From Thermatribacter sp964570785 (GTDB taxonomy: Bacteria; Atribacterota; Atribacteria; Atribacterales; Thermatribacteraceae): a stretch of 64,000 nt of DNA. Position numbers and translations under genes: made by a program. How positions within the stretch are numbered: position 1 is the first letter of the stretch; each line of letters opens with the position of its first letter. The notes under the pieces are model-generated. The model had not been told where the DNA came from. It saw nothing but the letters and a program-made list of their open reading frames with translations, and ran no database searches. This document shows positions 24,580 through 32,702 of the stretch, in pieces. The stretch is taken from NCBI GenBank assembly GCA_964570785.1, contig CAZMZG010000002.1:1-64000 (forward strand), read 5' to 3'.

Positions 24580-25353
24580 ATGCGTTTTTTAATAGTTGGC
24601 GACATAATCGGTAAACCTGGAAGAAAAGTATTATCCAAAAAACTTCCTCAAATGAGAGAAGAGTTGGCAATTGATGCTGTGATAGCAAACGGAGAAAACG
24701 CTGCTGGAGGCATGGGAATAACCCCTGAAGTGTGCGAGGAAATTCTGGGTTATGGAGTAGAAGTAATTACCTCTGGAAACCACATATGGGACAAGAAAGA
24801 AATTAACTCTTACATTGACAAACAGGAGAGGTTACTCAGGCCGCTCAACTACCCCCCGGGAGTTCCCGGGAGGGGTTCGATTGTTCTGGAAACCAAGGGA
24901 ATCAAATGGGCAGTCATTAATTTGAGCGGCAGGGTCTTTATGCCACCTTTGGATTGCCCTTTCCGTACTGTAAAGCGCGAAATAGAAACCCTGCGTCAAA
25001 TTACGAATATTATTCTGGTGGACTTTCATGCTGAAGCTTCTTCAGAAAAAATAGCTATGGGCTGGTTCCTTGATGGTTGGGTTTCCTGTGTATTTGGCAC
25101 CCATACCCACGTGGCTACTGCTGACGAGCGCATTCTACCCCAGGGGACAGGATATATAACCGACATTGGCATGACGGGGTCCAGAGAATCGGTTATCGGA
25201 ATAGAAACAGAACAGGTACTAAACCGTTTTTTGACTGCCTTACCCACCAAGTTTAAGGTTGCCAAGAATGATGTAGTCTTAAACGGTATCGTCGTTGAAG
25301 TAAACAATTCTACTGGAAAAACAATTGAAATAGGCCGTGTTTCAGTAAAATAA
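24580..25353 (+). CDS. ymdB: YmdB family metallophosphoesterase (2',3'-cAMP phosphodiesterase)
   Basis: The 257-aa protein matches the YmdB family: FLIVGDIIGKPGR (metal Asp), ANGENAAGGMGITPE, TSGNHIWDKKE, LVDFHAEASSEK and FGTHTHVATADER, which together give the dimetal site. The Bacillus enzyme hydrolyses 2',3'-cyclic nucleotides and affects biofilm and motility choices. Location after RNase Y, which generates RNA ends, and before spoVS is a conserved order. The role here is inferred from family and context. Confidence 0.92.
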   Translation: MRFLIVGDIIGKPGRKVLSKKLPQMREELAIDAVIANGENAAGGMGITPEVCEEILGYGVEVITSGNHIWDKKEINSYIDKQERLLRPLNYPPGVPGRGSIVLETKGIKWAVINLSGRVFMPPLDCPFRTVKREIETLRQITNIILVDFHAEASSEKIAMGWFLDGWVSCVFGTHTHVATADERILPQGTGYITDIGMTGSRESVIGIETEQVLNRFLTALPTKFKVAKNDVVLNGIVVEVNNSTGKTIEIGRVSVK

Positions 25354-25409
25354 CTTACCAGTTCTTGGTCAAATAGAATAAAAACCATAAACACAGGGGG
25401 GAATACAAC

Positions 25410-25676
25410 ATGGATGTCTTAAAAGTTTCTTCCAAATCCAATCCAAACGCAGTAGCAGGTGCCCTGGCTGGAGCAATACGCGAAAAGGGGATTGCTGAGC
25501 TTCAGGCTGTTGGCGCAGGCGCAGTAAATCAGGCAATTAAGGCAATCGCTATTGCAAGAGGTTATGTGGCACCAAGTGGCATTGACCTTGTGTGTATCCC
25601 AGCATTCACGGATATTACCATTGACGGAGAAGAAAGAACAGCCATTAAGTTAATAGTTAAACCTCGTAGCGGCTGA
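25410..25676 (+). CDS. spoVS: Stage V sporulation protein S (SpoVS)
   Basis: The 88-aa protein is near-identical in pattern to SpoVS: MDVLKVSSKSNPNAVAGALA, AVGAGAVNQAIKAIAIARGY and the FTDITIDGEERTAIKL strand. The fold is Alba-like. In Bacillus it affects sporulation and septation, but it also occurs widely in non-sporulating bacteria including thermophiles, so it does not show that this organism sporulates. ATG 25410 follows a GGGGGGAA. A strong hairpin lies 32 bases after the stop. Confidence 0.95.
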   Translation: MDVLKVSSKSNPNAVAGALAGAIREKGIAELQAVGAGAVNQAIKAIAIARGYVAPSGIDLVCIPAFTDITIDGEERTAIKLIVKPRSG

Positions 25677-25708
25677 AAGTAAACTTTTGAGAGTAGCCAA
25701 GTTAGCAC

Positions 25709-25737
25709 GAGCCTGTGTATATAAGGTACACAGGCTC
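25709..25737 (+). other. Perfect 11-bp hairpin downstream of spoVS
   Basis: GAGCCTGTGTA (25709-25719) and TACACAGGCTC (25727-25737) pair perfectly around a 7-base loop. No T-run follows, so it is not a classical intrinsic terminator. It may protect the spoVS mRNA 3' end, act in the miaB leader, or terminate without a U-tract. The rest of the 107-base spoVS-miaB gap shows nothing I recognise. Confidence 0.7.
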
Positions 25738-25783
25738 ATAGGGAACAAAAATCAACGGTTATTTTCAGTTTGGGTGGTTTATT

Positions 25784-27124
25784 TTGGATTTCTCTCGGTT
25801 GAGCTTTAAAGTCATTACCTTCGGTTGTCAGATGAATCAGAGCAGGTCGGAACACATTGAGTACCTTTTAAAAGAAACAGGATTCAGAGCCTGCTCTGAG
25901 AAAGAGAAACCAGATATTATTGTCTTTAACACCTGTGCAGTTAGAGAACACGCTAAGGACCGGGCAGTAAGCATTATAGGTCAGTTTGCAAGCAAGAAAA
26001 GAGAAAACGGATTCCCCATTATCCTGGTATGTGGTTGTATGAGCCAGATCTACCGGGAAGAACTGCTACAGCATGTCCCCAATATCGACGCACTTTTAGG
26101 CACCCATAACCTGGAAGAAGTCCCTCTTCTGATTCAAAGAAGGTTAAAAAACAAGGTAAATGCTCGGCCACAGCTTTCCTTTTGGGAAAAACCTGAAAAG
26201 CAGTTCCTGGAAGAGGGGTATTCCCGAAAACCAGGAATATCGGCGTTTTTACCCATTACCTATGGTTGCAACAACTTTTGCAGCTATTGTATAGTCCCAT
26301 ACGCAACTGGTCCCCAAAGAAGCAAGCCCGTAGAACTCATACTCAAAGAGTTTCAAAAGATACTGGAAGAAGGCTTTAAAGAAGTCACCCTGTTAGGTCA
26401 AAATGTTAACAGTTACGGCGAAGATCTGGGGATGAAGTGGGGCTTCGAAAGGTTACTGGAAAGCATAGAAAGGTTAGTTGAAGAAAGATCTCCCGGGGTC
26501 TGGGTTCACTTTATAACCTCACACCCCAAAGACATGCGAAAAAGCATCGTTGACCTGGTCAAAGAAAGCAAGGTTCTGTGCACTTATTTTCACCTCCCCA
26601 TACAGGCGGGCTCAAATAAAATACTGAAATTAATGAACAGGGGCTACACAAAGGAAAGATATTTGGAAATCGCTTCCTATATCAGAGATGCCATACCCGA
26701 CGCCAGTATTGGTACCGACATAATCGTTGGGTTTCCAGAAGAAACGGAAGCGGATTTTCAACAAACCCTGGAAGTTGTTAAGAAAGTTCAGTTTGAAATT
26801 GCGTACACTTTTGCCTATTCACCAAGGCCCAAAACTCGGGCTTCTTCAATGCCCGATAGTGTCCCACCTCAGGAAAAAAAGAGAAGACTTTTTGAATTAA
26901 ATCAACTGGTTCGCAAAGAATACCAGGAGAGAGTAAAAAAGGTTCGGGGTAAAACCGTTACTTTGCTGATAGATAAGCAGGGAAAAATTCCTTCGGGAAG
27001 AACACCTTCCAACCTCAGGGTATTTGTCAAAAATGACTTGGAAAACAAAATAAAAGTTGGAGATATACTGCCGGTCAAAATTACCGAAATACGCGATGGT
27101 AAAATCTTTGGGGAAAAAGCCTGA
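25784..27124 (+). CDS. miaB: tRNA-2-methylthio-N6-dimethylallyladenosine synthase MiaB
   Basis: MiaB is the radical-SAM enzyme that adds the 2-methylthio group to i6A37 in tRNA. First cluster: C15 (FGCQMNQ), C51 (NTCAVRE), C85 (GCMSQ). Radical-SAM cluster: C162, C166, C169 in GCNNFCSYC, followed by IVPYATGPQRSK. A TRAM domain ends the 446 aa. The start is TTG 25784 with GGGTGG upstream. It overlaps miaA, whose product makes its substrate. Confidence 0.94.
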   Translation: MDFSRLSFKVITFGCQMNQSRSEHIEYLLKETGFRACSEKEKPDIIVFNTCAVREHAKDRAVSIIGQFASKKRENGFPIILVCGCMSQIYREELLQHVPNIDALLGTHNLEEVPLLIQRRLKNKVNARPQLSFWEKPEKQFLEEGYSRKPGISAFLPITYGCNNFCSYCIVPYATGPQRSKPVELILKEFQKILEEGFKEVTLLGQNVNSYGEDLGMKWGFERLLESIERLVEERSPGVWVHFITSHPKDMRKSIVDLVKESKVLCTYFHLPIQAGSNKILKLMNRGYTKERYLEIASYIRDAIPDASIGTDIIVGFPEETEADFQQTLEVVKKVQFEIAYTFAYSPRPKTRASSMPDSVPPQEKKRRLFELNQLVRKEYQERVKKVRGKTVTLLIDKQGKIPSGRTPSNLRVFVKNDLENKIKVGDILPVKITEIRDGKIFGEKA

Positions 27125-28049
27125 ACAATTACCCTGGATTTGCATTGTGGGACCTACTGCCTCAGGAAAAACAGAGCTTTCTCTTCATATAGCTGAAAAG
27201 CTGGGCAAGATAGAGCTCATCTATGCTGATTCCATGGCAGTGTATAAATACCTTGATGTGGGTACTGCCAAGCCAGCTCCAGAAGAGAGAATCAAAGTAC
27301 CTCATCACTTGATAGACTTTTTAGAGCCAGACGAGAGGTGGAGTGCTTTTGATTTCAAAAGAAGAGCTTCCGCGCTGTATAAAGAAATAGTTTCCCAGGG
27401 GAAAGTACCCATTGTTGTTGGAGGAACCCCTTTTTATCTCAGCGTGCTCAAGGAAGCGCCTCTACCGTACGTCGCTCCCAACCCAAGAATACGCGCCGTC
27501 TTAGAGCGGATAAGCTCACCTCAGCTTTTCGCTCTTTTGCGGGAAGTTGACCCTCAACGTGCTCAAAAAATAGGTAAAAATGACAGAAAGAGGTTGATAA
27601 GGGCACTGGAGATATTTATTGTCACAGGTAAAGCGCCATCTTCTTTTCTCAGAAAGAAAAGAAAAAAAGATGCAAAAAACTTGGTGATGGTTGGGATTAA
27701 ACTTGATAAAGAGACGATTAAAAAAAGAATCAGGAAAAGAATAGAAAAAATGTTTTTGCAGGGCTTGGTAGAAGAAGCTCGTCGGGTACTAAATATGGGG
27801 TATTCACCGGAGGTGCCAGCCCTGAGCAATTTCACCTATAAGCCTGTCGTGGAACTCCTTCAAGGGAAAATAAGCGAAAAAGAGGCTTTCGAAAAAGTTG
27901 AAAAAGGCACTCTGTCACTTTTGAAAAGGCAATTGACCTGGTTTCGCAAAGAACCCATTTTATGGTTAGAAAGAGATGAAGCGGCTGCTTACCTTGTAGA
28001 ATATCTCAAAAGCATCTTATCGGAGGTGGAAGATCTTGAACCAAGATAA
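27096..28049 (+). CDS. miaA: tRNA dimethylallyltransferase MiaA
   Basis: MiaA transfers a dimethylallyl group to A37 of tRNAs reading UNN codons. Evidence: P-loop VGPTASGKTELS, the IYADSMAVYKYLDVGTAKP block, PHHLIDFLEPDE, GGTPFYLSVL, and LIRALEIFIVTGK. The open frame extends back to 27057, but the protein family begins just before the P-loop, so I choose ATG 27096 (317 aa) despite a poor Shine-Dalgarno. It overlaps miaB by 29 bases. Together the two genes complete ms2i6A37 synthesis. Confidence 0.93.
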   Translation: MVKSLGKKPEQLPWICIVGPTASGKTELSLHIAEKLGKIELIYADSMAVYKYLDVGTAKPAPEERIKVPHHLIDFLEPDERWSAFDFKRRASALYKEIVSQGKVPIVVGGTPFYLSVLKEAPLPYVAPNPRIRAVLERISSPQLFALLREVDPQRAQKIGKNDRKRLIRALEIFIVTGKAPSSFLRKKRKKDAKNLVMVGIKLDKETIKKRIRKRIEKMFLQGLVEEARRVLNMGYSPEVPALSNFTYKPVVELLQGKISEKEAFEKVEKGTLSLLKRQLTWFRKEPILWLERDEAAAYLVEYLKSILSEVEDLEPR

Positions 28050-28350
28050 AAAGAGGAACCAAGAAAAACAGGTTCCTCAAGAGCCTGGAAAAATAAAAGA
28101 CCTCTGTTACTACTTTTTAAACCTTCTTTCAGCAAAAGCCTGGCAATACCTGGGTCTGATTGCTCATCCAGAAACCGGCCAGATTCTGGTAGACCTCGAA
28201 GAAGCAAGAAAGGCTATAGATCTTTACTCGGTCATTCTTGGCGAAATAAAGAAGGACCTTTCTCGCGAGGAGAATCGAGAACTCGAGGCTCATCTTGCCA
28301 ATTTGCAGTTAAACTTCATCGAAAAAATGAAAGAAATAGCCGAAAGTTAA
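28036..28350 (+). CDS. DUF1844 domain protein
   Basis: The 104-aa protein matches the DUF1844 family: LCYYFLNLLSAKAWQYLGL, then HPETGQILVDLEEARKAID and a C-terminal helix. It is predicted to be all-helical and soluble, with a basic N-terminal tail. Function is unknown for the family. The start is TTG 28036, 8 bases after GGAGGT, overlapping miaA by 14 bases. It is the last gene of the rightward block. Confidence 0.82.
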   Translation: MNQDKKRNQEKQVPQEPGKIKDLCYYFLNLLSAKAWQYLGLIAHPETGQILVDLEEARKAIDLYSVILGEIKKDLSREENRELEAHLANLQLNFIEKMKEIAES

Positions 28351-28372
28351 GTTCTCTTTGCAGAAAATTTTA

Positions 28373-28388
28373 CATAATATATATTATG
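28373..28388. other. 16-bp AT-rich palindrome at the convergent boundary
   Basis: A perfect palindrome from 28373 to 28388 (CATAATAT / ATATTATG) sits in the 68-base gap between the convergent DUF1844 and hflX genes. Read leftward it is followed by TAAAATTTT, so it might weakly terminate the hflX transcript; the stem is AT-rich and that role is uncertain. Confidence 0.4.
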
Positions 28389-28418
28389 GGAACTAAAATG
28401 CTGAATTTATAATAAGAC

Positions 28419-29705
28419 TCAAACAGCGGCTTTTTTCTCAAGATAGTTCTTGCTCTCTCTGCGAATCACACAATGCAACCTGATTCTCTCTCCGTTTCCC
28501 ACACTTTCCACAGACTCTACATATCCAAAACGATAAATTTCGCGTTGCAAATCCTGGACCTGAGAAGGATAAATCTCAAGAGAAAGCTTAACCATTCTTT
28601 TCGAAAGCAAAGCAGCAATCTCCCTGCGGAGATTTTCAATTCCTATCTTTTCCTTAGCAGACACAAAAACACAGGAAGAAGCTATCTCAAAAATATCTCT
28701 CTCCAGGTTGGGTATTTCTCTTGAAACCAAATCCACTTTGTTAAAAACCAGAATCTTGGGGTAATCCCCAACCCCGATCTCGTGAAGAGTTTGATTAATA
28801 ACTTGAAAGTGCATCCGATATTGGGGATCGGTGATATCCAAAACTTCAAGAATGAGGTCCGCTTCTTTGACCTCCAGAAGGGTGCTTTTAAAAGCCTCTT
28901 TAATAGTAGGAGGCATTTCCCTGATAAAACCAACCGTATCACTGAAAATTACCTTACCAATGCCTGGCAAAAAACTCTCTCTTGAAATAATATCCAGGGT
29001 CACAAACATTTGATTTTTGACAGCCACCGTAGCATTGGTAATGGCGTTTAAAAGTGTTGATTTTCCCGCGTTGGTATAACCAACTATAGCTACAACCGGC
29101 ACCCTATTTTCGTTGCGCAATTTTTTCTGTACCGCTCTCTGTTTTTCAAGCTGCTCCAGACGCTGGACAAGGAAAGAAATTTTTTTCTTAATAGTTCTCC
29201 GCTCGACCTCTATTTTTTGTTCCCCAGGTCCCCTAGTACCAATACCTCCACCAGTGCGAGAAAGAACTTGCCCCTTACCAGGCAACCTGGAAAGCTCAAA
29301 GCGCAGGCGGGCAAGCTCTACGCGTATCTTGCCTTCGCGGGTTTTCGCTCTCTCAGCAAATATCTCATGAATAACCTCACTCTTAGTAAGAACTCGTTTT
29401 TGCCACTCTTTCTCAAGGTTACGTTGCTGAGAAGGGGTAACTTCGGTGCTGAGAATAACAAACTCAACCTCTGGCAAATCTTTTAATCGTCGTTTAATTT
29501 CCTCGACTTTACCCCGGCTTAAATAATAGCGGTAAAATGGATTTCTGACCGTACATTCAAAAACTTCGGATACCCAAAAACCAGCACTTTTTGCTATTTC
29601 TTTTATCTCCGCCACCAGCGCTTCCTCAGGAAAAGCACGAGAAGAAGCATCTTTAACCAGAATAACGACACTTCTACGCAGATTCAAATCCTCGCAACCT
29701 CTCAT
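28419..29705 (-). CDS. hflX: GTPase HflX
   Basis: HflX is a ribosome-associated GTPase that splits stalled or heat-stressed 70S ribosomes. The 428-aa protein has the N-terminal HflX domain (YYLSRGKVEEIK, TPSQQRNLEKEW), the glycine-rich linker GGGIGTRGPGEQKIE, then the G domain with GYTNAGKSTLLNA, SDTVGFIREMP and FNKVD. It is the last gene of the long leftward run, with its stop 68 bases from the convergent DUF1844 gene. Confidence 0.95.
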   Translation of the reverse strand: MRGCEDLNLRRSVVILVKDASSRAFPEEALVAEIKEIAKSAGFWVSEVFECTVRNPFYRYYLSRGKVEEIKRRLKDLPEVEFVILSTEVTPSQQRNLEKEWQKRVLTKSEVIHEIFAERAKTREGKIRVELARLRFELSRLPGKGQVLSRTGGGIGTRGPGEQKIEVERRTIKKKISFLVQRLEQLEKQRAVQKKLRNENRVPVVAIVGYTNAGKSTLLNAITNATVAVKNQMFVTLDIISRESFLPGIGKVIFSDTVGFIREMPPTIKEAFKSTLLEVKEADLILEVLDITDPQYRMHFQVINQTLHEIGVGDYPKILVFNKVDLVSREIPNLERDIFEIASSCVFVSAKEKIGIENLRREIAALLSKRMVKLSLEIYPSQVQDLQREIYRFGYVESVESVGNGERIRLHCVIRRESKNYLEKKAAV

Positions 29706-29714
29706 AACCCTTTT

Positions 29715-30353
29715 TTATCGACCCCCCTGATAAACGTTTTTAAGTATTTCCCAGTACATTTTCATGCGTTCCTTAAAGCCCTTAACCAGACCAAACTTTT
29801 CCTCTTTCATAACATGGGTAAGCCCCGGTAAACTAACCAGTTTCACCCGAACTCCATTCTTCCGTATATAGCGGTTAATAGCCACTTCAACCCCAAACCT
29901 TGAAACCTCCATATCAGAGATATTTTGCAACAAATCAGCTCTAATAGCCCTCTGTCCGGATAGAAGGGGCGCTATTTTTTGAGCAAAATCGGTGGCCAAC
30001 CTCCCCTTCTCAAAAACTCCAATAGTGATGTCCGCCTCTCCTTTTAACACCGGCTCAATCAGATTCCTCACATGAAATTCCTGTAAGCCTACCAGGTCCG
30101 CATCAAGCAATAAAACAACATTGGTCCTTATATATTCCAGCCCCCGATATAGCGCGCCACCCTTGCCAACATTAAAACTCAACTCAACCACTTCGGCGCC
30201 CTTAGCCCTGGCGATTTCCACAGTGCGGTCCGTAGAACCATCGCTCACCACAACCACTTGCTCCACGTAAAGCGAGTTTCTTAAGATATCAAGAATTGGC
30301 CCTATGGTTTTCTCTTCATTATAAGCAGCAATTATTGCCGTTACTTTATCCAT
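29715..30353 (-). CDS. Family 2 glycosyltransferase
   Basis: The 212-aa protein is a compact GT-A fold glycosyltransferase with VTAIIAAYNEEKTIGPIL at the N-terminus, VVSDGSTDRT, and the metal/nucleotide DxD motif in LLLDADL. No membrane helix is evident, so it is probably cytosolic or peripheral. It resembles polyprenyl-phosphate or glucosyl-3-phosphoglycerate-type transferases, but the acceptor cannot be read from sequence. It stands alone between proS and hflX with no other sugar genes nearby. Confidence 0.85.
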   Translation of the reverse strand: MDKVTAIIAAYNEEKTIGPILDILRNSLYVEQVVVVSDGSTDRTVEIARAKGAEVVELSFNVGKGGALYRGLEYIRTNVVLLLDADLVGLQEFHVRNLIEPVLKGEADITIGVFEKGRLATDFAQKIAPLLSGQRAIRADLLQNISDMEVSRFGVEVAINRYIRKNGVRVKLVSLPGLTHVMKEEKFGLVKGFKERMKMYWEILKNVYQGGR

Positions 30354-30371
30354 TAAAAGCTAACGCCTCCA

Positions 30372-31619
30372 TTATTTAAAGCCACTCTTTGCTCGATCCA
30401 ACAGGTTAGCGATTTCCTGGGGGGAGATCTCTTCTCTATCCCCTGTCATACGGAATTTTACTTCAATTTTACCCGTTTTCAAAAATTTTGTCCCCACAAT
30501 TACCTGAACAGGAATTCCTAAAAGATCCGCTTCGTTAAACTTAAAACCAGCACTTACATCACGATCATCAAGAAGCGCTTCAAAGTCCTGACTCAAGAGA
30601 TCTTCATAAACCCTCTGAGCTTCCTGCATCTGTTCCTGCTGTTTGGCGTTAACTGGTATAACAATCACCTGATAGGGAGCTATAGAATAAGGCCACTTGA
30701 TGCCCTGCTCATCGTGATGTGCTTCAATGGCCGCAGCCATCGTTCTGCCAATTCCTATACCATAACAACCCATAATTACGGGTTTTTCTTTCCCATCCTG
30801 ATCTACAAAATAGGCCTTCATAGGTTCACTGTATTTGGTACCTAACTGAAAGATATGTCCTACCTCTATACCCCTTTTCTCTTCCAAGGAGCTGCCACAT
30901 CTTGTGCACTTCTCCTGCTCCTCGGTACTACCCAAACCACAGGAAGGACAAACTACCACTTTTTCTTCGCCCGAATCGGCAAGAATGAGAAATTCGTGAG
31001 ATACGTCTCCACCAATAACTCCCGACTCGGCCTCTACAGCTATAAAGTCAAGACCACAGCGCTCAAAAACCCTGCAATAAGCACGGTACATTTTTTCATA
31101 ACTTTTCTTCAATCCCTCGTAATCCACGTCGAAACTGTAAAGATCCTTCATGAGGAATTCTCTCGAACGCATAACGCCAAAACGAGGCCTTATCTCATCT
31201 CTGAACTTGGTCTGTATCTGGTAAAGCAAAAGAGGAAGCTGCTTATAGGAACGAACTTCTCGGCGTACCAGATCAGTAATTACTTCCTCATGAGTTGGAC
31301 CCAGGCAAAAATCGCGGTCTTTACGATCTTTAAAACGAATTAACTCCGGGCCATAAATATGCCACCTGCCCGTTTCCTTCCACAGTTCACCTGGATGCAA
31401 AGCTGGAAGCAACAATTCTTGGCCGCCCACCCGGTTCATTTCCTCTCTCACAATTTCAATTATCTTGTTCAAAACCCGCAGTCCCAAAGGTAAAAAACTA
31501 TAAATACCCGAAGAAAGTTGACGAATCAAACCTGCCCTAAGCATTAAACTGTGACTCGCAACTTCAGCCTCCTGAGGCGTTTCTTTCAGGGTTGGAGCAA
31601 AAAGAGCTGACATCTTCAA
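30372..31619 (-). CDS. proS: Prolyl-tRNA synthetase, bacterial type without the INS editing domain
   Basis: This class II synthetase charges tRNA-Pro. The 415-aa protein shows motif 2 (KFRDEIRPRFGVMRSREF), motif 3 (MGCYGIGIGRTMAAAIE) and the C-terminal anticodon-binding domain (about 320-415). Bacterial ProRS is usually near 570 aa because a ~180-aa YbaK-like editing domain lies between motifs 2 and 3. Here that site holds only about 30 residues with four cysteines (C224, C227, C238, C241) that could bind zinc, and the chain rejoins at GIEVGHIFQLGTKYS. TTG 31619 is supported by a GGGGGT 8 bases upstream; ATG 31613 is the alternative. Confidence 0.94.
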   Translation of the reverse strand: MKMSALFAPTLKETPQEAEVASHSLMLRAGLIRQLSSGIYSFLPLGLRVLNKIIEIVREEMNRVGGQELLLPALHPGELWKETGRWHIYGPELIRFKDRKDRDFCLGPTHEEVITDLVRREVRSYKQLPLLLYQIQTKFRDEIRPRFGVMRSREFLMKDLYSFDVDYEGLKKSYEKMYRAYCRVFERCGLDFIAVEAESGVIGGDVSHEFLILADSGEEKVVVCPSCGLGSTEEQEKCTRCGSSLEEKRGIEVGHIFQLGTKYSEPMKAYFVDQDGKEKPVIMGCYGIGIGRTMAAAIEAHHDEQGIKWPYSIAPYQVIVIPVNAKQQEQMQEAQRVYEDLLSQDFEALLDDRDVSAGFKFNEADLLGIPVQVIVGTKFLKTGKIEVKFRMTGDREEISPQEIANLLDRAKSGFK

Positions 31620-31625
31620 CTAAAG

Positions 31626-32702
31626 CTACCCCCTTTTGGCTTCAACTGACTTTATCTTTTCTTTCAAAAGTGAAATAAAATAATCCAAAACCTCGTGATC
31701 TCGGACAACTTTTTCCACTTTACCTTTCGAGAAAATAACTCCACCTGAGCGAGAAAAAGCCAATCCCAGCTCCGCCTCCTTAGCTTCACCGGGTCCATTT
31801 ACTTCACACCCCATTATAGCTATTCGGAAAGGGGGGACAATTCCTTCTTTCTCAAAAAAGGCTTTCACCCTCTCCACAGCAGCAACCACATCCCCCCGGC
31901 AGCGCGCACAGGTGGGACAGGAAATGATGTCTCCTCCCCTCTTACGCAAACCCAAAAAACCAAGAATCATCCAGGCTACTTTAACTTCAAGCACCGGATC
32001 CCGGGAAGTCAAGGAAACCCGGATGGTATTGCCAATTCCCTCAAAAAGAACCAGGCCGATACCCAGAGCCGACCTCACCACACCTTCCAATCCCCCTCCA
32101 GCTTCGGTGACTCCTATATGAATCGGGTAAGGAAAAGCCTTGCTCAATCGGCGATTAATTTCTACGGTTTCCCCAACTTCTGTTGACTTTGCAGAAAGAA
32201 ATAAATTCTTAATCCCTTTTTTCTCTGCAAAATCCACCATTTCGGAAACGCTCTCAAAAAGAGCCTCAACCCGAGGAAGACCCCTGAAGCGGGCAGGGAG
32301 AGAACCAGTGTTGGCTCCCACCCGCAAGGCAGTATTGTAATCTCGCAACACAGAAAAAAGCTTCTCGAGACGAAGGTGATCACCCAAAGTCCCAGGGTTA
32401 ATCCTCACTGCCTCAAAACCTGAACGAACACACTCGGTAGCCAAATCAAGGTTGAAATGGACATCAGCAATGAGAGGTATCTTTACTCGCTCCTTAACTT
32501 TCTTTGCTCCTTCCAGGGCGCTTTCTTCCGGAATGGACAAACGAAAAATCTCACACCCGGCAGCTTGAGCCCTGTTGATCTCACAAACAGCCGCCTCTAC
32601 CTGAAGAGGGCTTTGTCTTCCCATTCCCTCTACATAAACAGGGTTACTACCACCGATGATCAACTTCCCCATAACTATTTCTCTGGCACTTGTCCTGTGC
32701 AT
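31626..32702 (-). CDS. ispG: 4-hydroxy-3-methylbut-2-enyl diphosphate synthase IspG
   Basis: IspG (GcpE) converts MEcPP to HMBPP in the MEP isoprenoid pathway using a [4Fe-4S] cluster. The cluster ligands are visible: C262 and C265 in SCPTCARC, C299 and E306 in GCEVNGPGE. The TIM-barrel part has LIADVHFNLDLA and RINPGTLGD. At 358 aa it is the short, two-domain form. The usual N-terminal QSMTNT-type motif is replaced by GMGRQS (residues 26-31). Start codon ATG; overlaps the rseP stop region. Confidence 0.93.
   Translation of the reverse strand: MHRTSAREIVMGKLIIGGSNPVYVEGMGRQSPLQVEAAVCEINRAQAAGCEIFRLSIPEESALEGAKKVKERVKIPLIADVHFNLDLATECVRSGFEAVRINPGTLGDHLRLEKLFSVLRDYNTALRVGANTGSLPARFRGLPRVEALFESVSEMVDFAEKKGIKNLFLSAKSTEVGETVEINRRLSKAFPYPIHIGVTEAGGGLEGVVRSALGIGLVLFEGIGNTIRVSLTSRDPVLEVKVAWMILGFLGLRKRGGDIISCPTCARCRGDVVAAVERVKAFFEKEGIVPPFRIAIMGCEVNGPGEAKEAELGLAFSRSGGVIFSKGKVEKVVRDHEVLDYFISLLKEKIKSVEAKRG

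Noticed and set aside
25354..25409. Promoter for spoVS (TTGGTC-N17-TAAACA, or TAGAAT at 25374)
   Set aside because: The first pair matches poorly and would start inside the ribosome site; TAGAAT lacks a convincing -35. No call made.
28351..28418. Convergent gap examined as a replication terminus or dif-like site
   Set aside because: Only an AT-rich palindrome is present; no dif-like 28-mer arms were recognised, and the strand switch alone is not evidence of a terminus.
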